In this document: positions 18,101 through 22,800 of the stretch, one piece after another
Position numbering within the stretch: the stretch's first letter is position 1
Layout: each line of letters begins with the position of its first letter
Source: Spirochaetaceae bacterium UBA1306
Lineage (GTDB): Bacteria; Spirochaetota; Spirochaetia; Treponematales; Rectinemataceae
NCBI GenBank assembly: GCA_002307245.1
Contig: DBTW01000163.1
Location: 1-24,248, forward strand
DNA: 24,248 bases
Direction: 5' to 3'
Program-made: the position numbers and the translations under genes
Notes under the pieces: generated by a model
Database searches by the model: none
What the model was told of the DNA's origin: nothing
The model's input: only the letters and a program-made list of their open reading frames with translations

Positions 18101-18583
18101 CAACGCGCCACGGTGGACTCCTATCTCTCGGTCGGCACGAATGTCTGCATCGACGTAGCTAAGGTAGGCTCATACCAGGTTCCCTATATCTCCTACTTCA
18201 TGCCAGCCGCCTTCGGCACCACGGCCAGCGCGAAGATAGCCTACCGGGCGCGTTTCACGAACGACCTCGGGCAGTCCAATACTCTGACCGGCCAGTTCGA
18301 TGGGGCGACCGGCGACCTCTACACGCAGAACTGGGAGGTGAGCTCGGTTCCCACCGCCTATACGCCAGCTAACTCTAGCGTGAACATCGCTGTGTTCCGT
18401 AATTCGGGCGGCGATCTCGCCGCAATACCGCCCGGCACCAACACCGTGACCACGGACACGGTCACCAGCGGCGGCTGGAAGGTGAGTCCGGGCCGGAGGA
18501 TCTTCGGCAACGGTACCACCAACCCCGCCGTATCCTACGCGGTGGAAGAAAACGGCATCCTCGAGATGGCGCAGAAAAAATGA
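3155..18583 (+). CDS. Giant Ig-like repeat lipoprotein with embedded phage-type modules
   Basis: This 5142-residue protein is probably exported and lipid-anchored on the envelope, with a structural or adhesive role; its true function is unknown to me. MGKNRRS, a hydrophobic stretch and ALTTC form a signal peptide with a loose, spirochaete-like lipobox (Cys about residue 25). Next come about 25 Ig-like domains, recognised by repeating junctions such as VDTTAP, VDKTPP and VDNSPP, each after a conserved Trp strand and a TDKAGN-type strand. Near 15415 a TIG-like segment follows (PVRENEDIYVYGFNF). From about 15800 to the end the sequence looks like a beta-propeller (for example DGGIHLAYYSAAGGDLKYAYL in two overlapping blades). 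Ten short modules interrupt Ig loops and seven more form a tandem array in the propeller-like part; they are listed separately. Codons are less GC-biased than in the flanking genes. The stop overlaps the next start (ATGA). An in-frame ATG at 3125 would add ten residues. Confidence 0.92.
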   Translation: MGKNRRSTFARIAVIGTCVLALTTCDAFKAGLGPKIDISAPSVDVKSIANGAYLRGVVTLSGVASDDVSVSSVTILVAIDSTQVASISATLSNGVWSAQLDTAALAGGKEVQADLTIRVKDGKDNATDKKLVVYFDNVEPVINLTSPTKDNLSSIEYALSETETMTGSVKDGLGIAKVQMTTGALTYTQSSNPATWSFSVDTTQYYDSSTGDAKSANGASKVSSADSALYVVSYSIMATDLAGNTSTPIASSFYINPNGSPVVDIHGQTPAISSKILYPNVPDLANISTWESNALSPGDTIRFRVYDMDGLDTSASGLSLVLIPASQKAALAAAISGGTLSSFLSAYKYTVGGASGQALTESIIQYSANSSTVPMKADYSLTLPSKLNSTTMPEYGEYMLLVHCSDLATNKQSATSASCDTPSASSGANQYISLYITKGAPVVTVTKPANGAFVKSFESSGTIEDALGPLAIAVTVGSVTDAAATLVELGGSSTKSSWSYSYAGTAMTDGNYEASILGKNKAGVNSASQTIQFTIDTTAPEASVQAVYPAVAGSLSMTAFKDDTTVSAAPGGVLDTVNGMVRFKGLASDSAALSSVTWEIRHVLSTASSPWTVEAAAVESGSFSSSSMSLWSLDIDTTDASKYADGNRYVLYVTPTDKAGNVGSPAARSFLVNQASDQPTFSLSNMDSSATLKTLAKNNLLTTKISLSATVSDDDRVDPDLVKILIDPVDGSGNPSPSGTPVNASYTSVSGAVNSGTGEVSFSYSFVATGNGTGYALSEGRHFFYLVANDLSAYKDGKATVAATIGPVWFAVDSVQPQISFTQSGGLYVSSSQALSGTVYSANALDDTAPFVIKVGSGSATAASTFAPAASATGSHNWTYTLDVGGIAADGSLAMTATAKDEFGLGSSSTFTVTVDRTPPTIVISNATQVFSSVNGMSLMGTTKDITSGVASMTATIDGVDASSLITLNATTGTPNTVGNWSLDLSSAATGTHAIVLHAVDKADNGYSPASFNVKVDNDSPTATIDQILGAAVDGAYYSSLSAMPSDWSGTVGDAFFSSATVSLDGATIATSSSAGAWSVPMNWASVAEGSHTLMVKAYDQGGHSSSATATFFKDTIAPTLTISAPVNEESTSDSTYGILGTTRDTGGAGFGSAFRAVEYQLDGGAWIDISSSLSGTSWSKPGVSLGTVEGTHTLSFRSTDKLGNASAIETRTLYYDLARPELSETMVNTTDTKYTSGDVSFGGVAYDTNALSKLEVSLDEGTASTLSLTTITLDLAADGTFTAAGHGFLVGDRIQISGASLPTVSSAGLLSGTVLYYIKTVTTDTFTISATKGGPALSFSDTGSGLTTKRWSYTLTGTAEGAHSVVFTATDVAKKTTSVTRAVLVDKTKPIVTPPFIAAGSYFDASATLNGTVSDPATVGVASGVARVQYSSDYTNDSNDLNDTWQDASGTTSWTQTIALSALGEGTKVVYFRGEDKAGLYSDIVSVSLNIDHKAPRAEITTPASTDLIATNGAVAFSGYADDSALTAGRLAKTAVLSYTKNGGVASEVTIVDADGADDDLATTGDNVPGAPNGAWSWSLPAYQAAVGAGSFAIGKEYVIVSTGSVGSETDFTLLGAFDNTVGTHFTATGAGSSATSGTACLAGANDGLYVITLTVTDVANKTSSATRTVQIDTTAPSLVVSAPVNLESTDNPSYTIKGTTRDTGGVGFEGVFKVSYKLDSGAWADLSSTLVGTDWSLAGVSLGSVEGTHTLSFQSKDKLGNLTTVGPLTLYYDKAAPSLTETDVGTTDTKYANADLVLGGSAFDSNGLSKLELKVDGGTAVLIPTASITSLSLSLDKGSDTFTAVGHGFSDGQTIQFCGNDMPSLSPSGSLSPTALYYVRNSNANTFQVSATASGAILDFAGSGTDSSLSRTRWAYTVDVDTDGAGSDGGLAEGAHSLVFTATDAANKTSSFTRTIYVDTTAPVAAIAAPASLVNTAPAYWNRGVVSMSGTVAELAEGSGVASVQVAITAKGASAPSSYSVAALNGGAWSYSFDSNPAAVTEGEKTLYVRAVDKVGNTQAAVTRDFGIDKSDPVLSGLTVDGLSYGALVYKKGSIILGGSAVDGLSVSKVVIEEKAPSGSYAVAATLTTGLGSWTWSRVLDGSSAEGQYDYRIIAWDTAGNANTTSSNATMSVFFDRTAPAAPAATAPTDSYYGDETMTARGTASELGTAQSGLDKIQWSADNANWYTAEGTASWTASVDLRDSALNLTGYHNEGHQTLYLRAVDKAGNASDSVTPKTVPFWLDRADPVASVYSPTASKRTNCKADFSVSVDASDNNGIASVDFVAGTSSPDFTVPANIHATATAATGGHWTAAVPAAKMGLLSSSAQNGIYMRVKDASGRSTYLSLPILVDKTPPTVSFSSPADSATVNKSIAISGVGGDDQGLASVVVDIQKSDSSWESLRTFSNTAGFNWSIAGFDTEAYGVAAYDSDNNSANGIQLKLRATATDEAGNQNETVMTRLLTVDQNSDRPTIKLTNLPTVDGTTTLIMTKVVYGTVSDDDGVSYFEVSETPFDAAGAGIDATAAALDDTFTSAGHGFTDGQPVYFTGADLPAGILASTRYYVIYVDANHYKVTSDDASVSVKTPVDLTSNGTAMKAYHLNVTNLKASFSGQIWSCTASDDDGDKYIYFRVTDTQGAVFVTHDGGAESLDEPIIYLTASSHVHDKVYYLVDTVTPEFAAISPIIVDRTGDDFSSPIYDMTTNMAFGGPSASFSLMARASDVNGIKKISVTVPNAVSVPAGTTSAFTTSQVEARAIGAVVGAATVVAGARYEIVSVGSSDFTQLGASTGFAEGSQFYASRAGTAGDGNGTVRLVMNAWKTGTISVAGVVDGFVTVTVAVEDKSGLTSTSTRTILVDNSPPTLTFTNPSNASIANGEITVSGSAVDSGSGLDAITYRIGKNYASKSPVAVSGSVYQWEIPFTGTSKLDSFSSMYSGQTTFASAGNSFTSASLAGNAEIAVGNAIKVDDTYRKITAWTVASGSLTFDGAQVAAGKTIAFEVYTNVKAIHDNSTGVDLFVLPLVLKAADKAGNSIETLPIAGTSEARASQTNLAADSIVGNTVVAIGQIIMVGDNARIISAWDQASGKVSWSGNVATSETSFTIYPYSLRIDPNGDKPKAVVAYPDNGTTLGGSVRIYGSAEDDDSVANVYMQIDTNNDGLYNASDTVNSVEWGSDRGVQITGSTSWNWTINSDEEFDDLSTGPVTITFRVRAEDIYDTTGPWSTERTITLRKDVPKIGTAAPLTLVNDDDPSVKVAYTYGMYIKGNWHLTGSVENDTALSNITFSYKVNNVTTTSSIKWTDSGSYELSDVGAFSLVTPATAPPQVVGQYKRIDLNIPIVSPTTSFRRLEPTLTAWDVAETPANSALAMRFNMDPVAPTAPSGPGFDSVSNFMVQDNGWCKISGTALDADSDVEKVLVYFVRKYKNSANDCLYNPKTANTHALYSGITWDAGAPVVSGTVSVAAESLMDSNLASSAVKDLISVGQTINVGGYDKVITTWIPATGTIGWTGAVTAGTMKYTIQLGIVIDHKDVTETHDGSSVLNDDGDGYAEKLKQTVGTTYDWYADIDSSNIPDGPIEIHYVVYDMAGNYAQGTQATFVQNHPIAVSKIWLGTDLDGSGAVDTSTASTERLGYADGDTVTAGFQASTSFVVKEAPMSFDVELTGGNGKIDYAVYVASGAMAESASVVDSYYVIASIGSSNTFPSGSVVGSVFKEYAGRIKGNGTLYPAIQYGTLRADGSSSPAQIVLIDGTITSLVGQGAKSFTIGLWDSTDGTTLGIDSLTVKPTIGCTINTVDGVNPISVVSPLFWNSSTDNSLYGSSTGNGHIELSGVYTAANPDLSGIVTIRGSSFDDQRILGVWMQVDNFNFPNAAANDALGTAYTFYKVSAYNKATSTFSSLGTLASDGWHFAVDSSSFDQAGHRIAWHLDLDTSMITGKVGKGLGIRCMVVDKKGGDGLTGNKSSLIAYASANTLSGTGGSYDSDKTQWSIQSNALKGLSSVWTGMDISFGGYRTKIYSYDSETGTITLPYSFAYSVADSSAWSIRTAQNVAPVDVVPYIAKVKTSLSAYYVAKPSVYNRTALGHYPVRENEDIYVYGFNFDTTSASATTIKIGSTTLSASVAGNGGDLDVADAAYKYVKVNVGASASSGAMTASVGTSPNDVASINNSDSNSGTSAPWNILANSVNNNLLDDDVNLDVWQFTTVAQSVSGAINNPKMKVGPSGQLGFSFGQSTVFYSMPGLRNGDSVYQSHTPFLMNYGWFTENDFAYDGQGNTYGIVFCPDTSSPAGTTSNMNLLSRMANNTVANYGLNDSDNANGSYNYRLANSSQTFSDTTTKVTNIFRIQSPGLVVTMPNPNLPASASNLVSLYYAYYDDLTKEIRFRTGTIGANPDSISTSLQDIGQYQGTIVARGTRLGAYPRDIPNSQYQCVAATALAGGFSELKETTTAQPGPYLALGVIPAGTYGVSNPSRDVALLAWYDQYHAKLYFSYNDDPMSTLGGSGTTVNATAMATGTSYTIATLGTTTFSDFGAPFNTVGTTFTSAPCFSGTGTVYATAGTQAATTMEIGKTYRISALGDSLFDRFGAASNTVNTVFTCIAPTNFSGVGTGTVIGLSNLISAASMTAGSTYWINSTGTTDFREYGAADNNQGTSFVAAAGSSFAYAGTGTLFSSTNQTAVIAGSTYMVTVVGDSTNWASFCGSANPTQYSIFTAAAGGTVNGTTGRVVPVVGAATSMANGTIYRVGARGTTDFTRYGSTSNNAGTSFTASYATLSRAGTGTVYGLMNATSMVEGSLYQIVSTGSTTFTNFGAASNTSGVKFTAVYPRGSGTVKPIIAVPSMVVGTGYTIYTAGTTGFTKYGAANSNVGTTFTAALPTYAAAGSGTTTTSVATSASQWQSHAYQVDSATDSAGLNVKMAVDSDGGIHLAYYSAAGGDLKYAYLTKYNDSSFQRATVDSYLSVGTNVCIDVAKVGSYQVPYISYFMPAAFGTTASAKIAYRARFTNDLGQSNTLTGQFDGATGDLYTQNWEVSSVPTAYTPANSSVNIAVFRNSGGDLAAIPPGTNTVTTDTVTSGGWKVSPGRRIFGNGTTNPAVSYAVEENGILEMAQKK
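6509..7327 (+). repeat. Duplicated two-domain Ig segment, copy A
   Basis: This covers two consecutive Ig-like domains, from the PTLTISAPVN edge to VDKTKP (273 residues). It matches copy B at 8186-9049 almost without gaps outside the embedded module. Shared stretches include GTTRDTGG, VEGTHTLSF and DKLGN. Each copy carries a GHGF-type module at the same place in its second domain. Confidence 0.85.
6988..7200 (+). repeat. GHGF-type phage module, copy 1
   Basis: About 70 residues with the pattern DGTFTAAGHGF, GDRIQISG, YYIKTV, DTFTISAT and a closing G-rich turn. I know similar repeats from phage tail and other structural proteins, where a Gly-His-Gly is followed by a YYV strand. Here it sits between the LDEGTAS strand and the Trp strand (KRWSYT) of an Ig-like domain. 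Edges are approximate. Confidence 0.75.
7918..8091 (+). repeat. GxxYxI-type phage module, single copy i
   Basis: About 58 residues with IGKEYVIVSTGS, TDFTLLGAFDNTVGTHFTAT and a GTACL end. It interrupts the Ig-like domain between the Trp strand (WSWSLPAYQAA) and the strand GLYVITLTVTDVANK. Same family as the array at 16771-17926. Confidence 0.75.
8186..9049 (+). repeat. Duplicated two-domain Ig segment, copy B
   Basis: Second copy of the segment at 6509-7327, offset by 1677 bases (559 residues) at the left edge and running to VDTTAP (288 residues). The extra residues lie mainly around the embedded module and an acidic DVDTDGAGSDGG insert. Two other Ig-like domains separate the copies, so this is not a simple adjacent tandem repeat. 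Confidence 0.85.
8671..8893 (+). repeat. GHGF-type phage module, copy 2
   Basis: Recognised by SDTFTAVGHGF, GQTIQFCG, ALYYVRN and NTFQVSAT. It lies directly before the Trp strand (TRWAYT) at the same position as copy 1 in the paralogous domain, so it was probably carried along in the segment duplication. Confidence 0.75.
10858..11069 (+). repeat. GHGF-type phage module, copy 3
   Basis: Recognised by DDTFTSAGHGF, GQPVYFTGADLPAG, RYYVIYVDANHYKV and a closing TSNGTAM. It again lies shortly before the Trp strand (QIWSCT) of its Ig-like domain, although this domain is not part of the recent duplication. Confidence 0.75.
11557..11720 (+). repeat. GxxYxI-type phage module, single copy ii
   Basis: Recognised by VAGARYEIVSVGSSDFTQLGA, then EGSQF and GDGNGTV. 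It sits before the Trp strand (MNAWKTG) of its Ig-like domain, unlike copy i, which follows the Trp strand. Confidence 0.7.
12081..12287 (+). repeat. VGxxIxVxx-type module, copy a
   Basis: About 68 residues: a TSASLAGNAEIAVGNAIKV stretch, a YRKITAW strand, SGSLTFDGAQVAAG and a closing FEVYTN strand. I know this layout (a VGq.I.Vgg strand, I.aWd, G.i.w.g and a final Y.I strand) from phage-encoded proteins. It splits an Ig-like domain between WEIPFTGTSKL and FVLPLVLKAADKAGN. Confidence 0.65.
12401..12594 (+). repeat. VGxxIxVxx-type module, copy b
   Basis: Recognised by ADSIVGNTVVAIGQIIMVGD, ARIISAWDQASGKVSWSGN and FTIYPYS. It follows the DKAGN strand of the same Ig-like domain that holds copy a, and precedes the last strand, RIDPNGDKP. 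One domain thus carries two inserts of this family. Confidence 0.65.
13639..13840 (+). repeat. VGxxIxVxx-type module, copy c
   Basis: Recognised by SAVKDLISVGQTINVGGYDK, VITTWIPATGTIGWTGAV and KYTIQLG. It is the closest of the four to the form I know from phages. It lies before the Trp strand (YDWYADID) of its Ig-like domain. Confidence 0.7.
14300..14455 (+). repeat. GxxYxI-type phage module, single copy iii, divergent
   Basis: Recognised by VVDSYYVIASIGSSNTF, GSVVGSVFKEYAG and KGNGTLYPA. The central TDF-GA element is degraded, but the order of the YxI strand, the GS turn, the VGSVF strand and the GTL end is kept. Confidence 0.55.
15181..15400 (+). repeat. VGxxIxVxx-type module, copy d, divergent
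   Basis: Recognised by LSSVWTGMDISFGGYRTKI, YSYDSETGTITLPYSF and a closing AWSIRT. It sits after the VDKKGG strand and just before the TIG-like segment that ends the Ig-like part of the protein. Confidence 0.55.
16771..17926 (+). repeat. Tandem array of seven GxxYxI-type modules
   Basis: Seven successive units start with a Met (or Ile) codon at 16787, 16949, 17123, 17291, 17459, 17621 and 17771, a spacing of 54, 58, 56, 56, 54 and 50 residues. Each has G.tY.I, a G(T/D)(T/S) turn, F...GA..N, GT.FTA and a closing GTGTV-like strand. Unit 4 is degenerate (NWASFCG). The units are divergent at the DNA level, so the array is old or the copies arrived separately. It interrupts the propeller-like region between KLYFSYNDDPMST and SQWQSHAYQVDS. 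Confidence 0.85.
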
Positions 18584-19782
18584 CGAAGCGCAACCGCGCG
18601 ATCCTATTTGCGATCGCGGGAGGAGGGGCGGCCCTGATCGGGGCCGCCGTCCTCCTCCTCCTGACCCGGCAATTCCGTGTGGGCTTGGCCGGCCTCTCGC
18701 CGGCCGAGGCGGCCGCCTACTCGGCCGCCTTGAAAGATGTTCCCGGCGCGAGATCCGCGGTTATTGCGAAGCTCGACGCGGTCCCCTCGCCTCGGTCCTT
18801 GCCCGACGCCATCATCGCGCCGATGGGCGCCGCGCTCTCCGCGCTCTCGGATGAGTTCGCCTCGATCCCTGACGCCACGATACGGAAGACTCCGTATTCC
18901 ATAGCGGCCGCGGCTCGGGACGCGAAGGATCGCCCCTATGCCATGCCGCTGCAGTTGGACCAGTTCCAGGTGGCCTACAGCTTCTCGGCCTTCGAGCGGC
19001 TAGGGATAAAGATCGAGAAGAGGCTGACACTAGCCCAGCTCGAGGGCGCCCTGGCCGCGTACAAGGCGAGCGGGGCCCCGGCCCTGCTCTTCGCCGGCGA
19101 GGACGACGAGAGCCTCCTCCTCGTGATCTCGGCGCTCTGCCTGTCGCTGGGAGGCGAGGACGCGTATCGGGACCTCGTCAAGGAACTCGCCGGCGGCGCG
19201 GAGTTCCGAACCCTGGCCGAGGCGCGCCTCGGTCGCGGACAGGGAGGGAAATCCCTGACCCTGGGCTCCCTCATCGGGGAGCTCCGCTCCTGGGGCGCGA
19301 AGGGCTACCTGCACCCCGAATGGTTCAACCTGAAGCCCATCGACGTCGCGGCCTACCTGAGGAACGGCAGCGCCTTCGTCGCGCTGATCCCGCTTTCGCA
19401 GAGGAGGACGGTCCCCTACGAGTCGATCAACCGCTACGGCTGGGACGGTTATCCCGCGGCCCAAGGCGTCCAGTCGAGGGCCTACCTTGCGCCGATGACC
19501 GCCCTCGCGTTCAACTCGAGGGCGTCCGGCCGCGGGCCTCAGGCCGTTATGCGGGGAATTTCGGATTTCCTTACGAACGGAGATGCGGCCCTCGCCCTCG
19601 CCAAGTCGGATGGCCGGGCCACTACCCTGGCCGCCGCCCCGAGCCCGGACATCCAGGCTACGAAGGCGATGAACTGGGCGGCGGAGAGCGGCATCGTAGT
19701 CAACGGCGTCTATCGCGACGCCTTCGTCTCGTCGGGGGCGGCCCACGCCTTCGCGGAAGAGCTCCGCAACGCGGCCCGATAG
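18580..19782 (+). CDS. Membrane-anchored protein resembling an extracellular solute-binding protein
   Basis: A 400-residue protein with one N-terminal membrane segment (about residues 8-28, after MTKRNR) and no lipobox Cys, so it is probably anchored with its main domain outside the cytoplasm. The body resembles family 1 (sugar-type) ABC solute-binding proteins: YAMPLQLDQFQVAYSFSAFERLGIKI corresponds, over two adjoining stretches, to the usual Pro-Leu, Tyr-Asn-lobe, Gly-Ile strand. LTLAQLEGALAAYKASGAPALLF follows, then an alternating LSLGG helix region and a late SGIVVNGVYRDAF end. The sequence is divergent and no permease or ATPase gene is visible, so it may have lost transport and serve the neighbouring surface proteins instead. 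Its ATG overlaps the giant gene's stop (ATGA), and no strong Shine-Dalgarno sequence precedes it, which points to translational coupling. The fold call is moderately confident; the ligand is unknown. Confidence 0.82.
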   Translation: MTKRNRAILFAIAGGGAALIGAAVLLLLTRQFRVGLAGLSPAEAAAYSAALKDVPGARSAVIAKLDAVPSPRSLPDAIIAPMGAALSALSDEFASIPDATIRKTPYSIAAAARDAKDRPYAMPLQLDQFQVAYSFSAFERLGIKIEKRLTLAQLEGALAAYKASGAPALLFAGEDDESLLLVISALCLSLGGEDAYRDLVKELAGGAEFRTLAEARLGRGQGGKSLTLGSLIGELRSWGAKGYLHPEWFNLKPIDVAAYLRNGSAFVALIPLSQRRTVPYESINRYGWDGYPAAQGVQSRAYLAPMTALAFNSRASGRGPQAVMRGISDFLTNGDAALALAKSDGRATTLAAAPSPDIQATKAMNWAAESGIVVNGVYRDAFVSSGAAHAFAEELRNAAR

Positions 19783-19828
19783 GGTCGCGGCCTCGTAACC
19801 ATGCGGAATACCCCGAGCGACCTAAGAA

Positions 19829-19833
19829 AGGTG
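19829..19833 (+). promoter_or_regulatory. Shine-Dalgarno AGGTG of the second Ig-like gene
   Basis: AAAGGTG ends 6 bases before ATG 19840. This favours that start over the in-frame ATG at 19801 and GTG at 19831, and places a clean Lys-Lys signal peptide at the N-terminus. The 57-base gap after the preceding gene shows no clear promoter or terminator, so it is probably co-transcribed. Confidence 0.7.
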
Positions 19834-19839
19834 AAGCAG

Positions 19840-22800
19840 ATGAAGAAGCCCCGCTCGCTAGCAGCAATCGCCGCGCTATGCCTCGCCTCCTCGCTCTGGG
19901 CCGAAGGCTCCGCCCTCGACCCCGCCGATGGCCTCGAGAACTGGAAGTACTCGCTCGACCTGGGCGGCTACAAGAGCGGCAAGTACAATCTCGTCGTCGA
20001 GGGCGTCGATAAGGCGGGCAACGTCACGCGAGCCGCCCCGATGAACATCTACGTCGACCCCAAGTCCGACCTGCCCATAGTCTCCATCATCAACCCCACG
20101 CCCCTCATGCGCGTCGGCGGCGACCTCAATATCGTAGGCACGGCGGCGGACGACGATGGCGTGGCGAGGGTCGAGCTGAGCCTCGACGGGGCGGACTACG
20201 TCCCGGCCGAGGGCGGCGAGTTCTGGTCGCTTTACCTGAAGACTTCCTCCATGCCCGAGGGGCGGCGGACCGTCGACGTGCGCGCGGTGGACCTGAACGG
20301 CCTGACCGGCCCCTCGGTCCGCGTCCAGTTCGACCTCGACCTCACGAAGCCGCTAGCGACCGTCGACTCGCCGGTCGTCGGCACTCTTGTCTCGGGGCAG
20401 ATAGTGATCTCTGGCACGGTCTTCGACGCCAACGGCTTGCGTTCCCTCGAGATCTCGCGGGACGAGGGCAAGTCCTGGGAGAAGATCAAGCTCAAGAAGG
20501 GCAAGGACCCGACCAGGCCCGGTTTCGCCTGGCCCGTGGACACGCGCAAATTGGGCGACGGCCCGAAGGTCTTCAAGCTACGCAGCGTGGACGGTGTGGG
20601 CTCGACGTCCACCGCCGCCTACCTCGTCTTCGTCGACAACACGAAGCCGGCGATCGAGGTGGCGAGGCCCGAGAAGGATCGGCCGGTCAACGGCCTCTTC
20701 ACGGTCGTGGGCGCGGTCCGGGACGCGGTAGGCGTCAAGCGCCTCTCCTACGAATTCGGCCCGGGGGAGAAGGGCGAAATCCCGCTCACGAAGGGCGACC
20801 CCTATTTCTCCAAGGAATTCGACGCCGGCAAGGTCAAGGGCGACTCGGCCGTCGTGACCCTCGTGGCCGAGGATACGATCGGCAACGTGGTGAAGCTGGC
20901 CGCATCGTTCAGGATCGACCGCAAGGCCGACAAGCCCGTCCTCAAGGTGCTGGGCCCGCTGGCCGCCCCGAGCTCGGACGAGAAGGCCAAGGCCGCGGCC
21001 GCCGCGGTGCTCCGCGAGGGCGAGGCCGTCTGGGGCGGGATCTCCGACGACGACGGAGTGTCGGCCGTCCGCTGGTCCCTCGATGGGGCCGCGCCGGTCG
21101 AGCTTCCCTGCTCCGAGACCTTCTCGCTCGTGCCCCCGTCCGCCCCCCCGGGCAGGCATCTCCTCTCCCTCGTACCCGTCGACTCGAACGGACTCTCCGG
21201 GGACCCGACCCTCTTCCCCTACGTCCTGGACAAGGGCCCCGGCTCGATCAAGTTCGATCGCATAACGTCCGCGAAGGGCTCTCGGGACTTCGCCCAGGGC
21301 GCCCAGGCAAGCGTCGACGGCGGCGAGTGGCTCGAGGGCTCGGTCTCGGCGCCGAACCCCCCGGCATCGGCGGAGTTCGCGATAGCCGGCGCCCCCTACA
21401 AGCCGATCGTCATCGCCAAGGACGATAAGTCCGGGGCCTGGCGATTCCGCGTCGCCATCGACCGAGGTTTTCCCTATGGCTTCGCGCCGGTCTCGGTCAA
21501 GGTCAAGGACTCGGCCGGCAACGACTTCGAGGGCCGGGCCCTGACCTACGTCACCGACTACGGGATCGCGCGCGAGGAGACCGGCTTCCGCTTCTCGGAC
21601 CCGCGCGTCGGCGAGGACGGCCGCGTGGCCTTCGGCCGCGGCCCCGATGGGACGGCCAAACCCCTGCTCGGGGCCTTTTACGGCGGAGAGCTCCAGACCC
21701 TGCGCCTCGACCCGCCTTGCCCCCTCGTCGAGGCGAGCTACGAAGGCCGAGTCGTGGCCATCAAGGCCGTCAAGGAGGGGACCAGCGCCCCGACTCGGGT
21801 GGTCGGCAAGACCGCGAGGGGCCACGAGTTCTCCGCCGGCCCCTTCGTCTTCGCCACCGACTCGACACCGCCCGAGCTCAAGATCGAGTCGCCGGACGAG
21901 GGCGCGTGGTTCGGCGGGAAGACCATCGTCTCGGGCAAGGCCGGCGACTCAGGCGGCCTCGTCGCCCTGGAATGGCGCCTCCTGCCCGATGGCCAGCGCT
22001 CCAAGGCCGCCTTGGCCGCCGACGGCAGCTTCAAGATCGCCCTCTCCGCCGCCGATATGCCGGCGGGCCCCTTCTCCCTCGAGCTCGAGGCCAAGGACGC
22101 GGCCGGGAACTCCTCTCGCGCCTACCGCAGCCTCGGCGCCTCCGCCGCCCCTCCCGCGCTGAAGTTCCTCTCTCCCGAGCCGGGCGCCTCCGTATGGGGC
22201 CCCGAGGCCGTCGTCGCCTTCGTCGACGATCCCTCGGGGATCGCCTCGGTCCAGTATGCCGCTGACGGCGCGAGCTTTGCCGCCATAGCCTGGCAAGGCC
22301 GCTATTTCGCGCATCGCGCCGACCTCGCGGCCAATCCCAAGGCCGCGTATCGCGTAGTCGACCGCGCGGGCAATTCCGTCACGGCCCGCCCCGATGTGGC
22401 GATCGTCCCGGCGCCCGCCCGCCTTCCCTCGACCCTTTCCCAGTCGGTCGAGCCGGCCGCCGGCGAGGCCAAGGTGGAGCTCTCGGGCGCGGCCGGATCG
22501 CTCAAGGTCTCGAGCTCGCTGCCCGGCCTGCCCGAGGCCGCCTACGCCGCCCTGGGCGACGCCTCGGCCCCGGCACCCGAACGTTTCGCGCAACGTCTCC
22601 TCGTCCAGGGAGCGTTATTGCTCAAAGGTCAGGCGACGGTCGAGGGCCTCGCCAAGGCCATCTCGCTCAGCTCCGACGGCGGCGCGAGCTATCGCCTCCT
22701 CGCCTCCTTCAAGGACGAGAAATCCGCCAAGGCCGTCCTGCCCTTCTCCCTCGCGGTCGAAGCCGCCAAGCTCGCGCAAGGGCCCGCCCGCTGGACGATC

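Noticed and set aside
20578..21825. 415-codon open frame on the minus strand
   Set aside because: Lies antisense within the second Ig-like gene, whose domain repeats clearly explain the plus strand.
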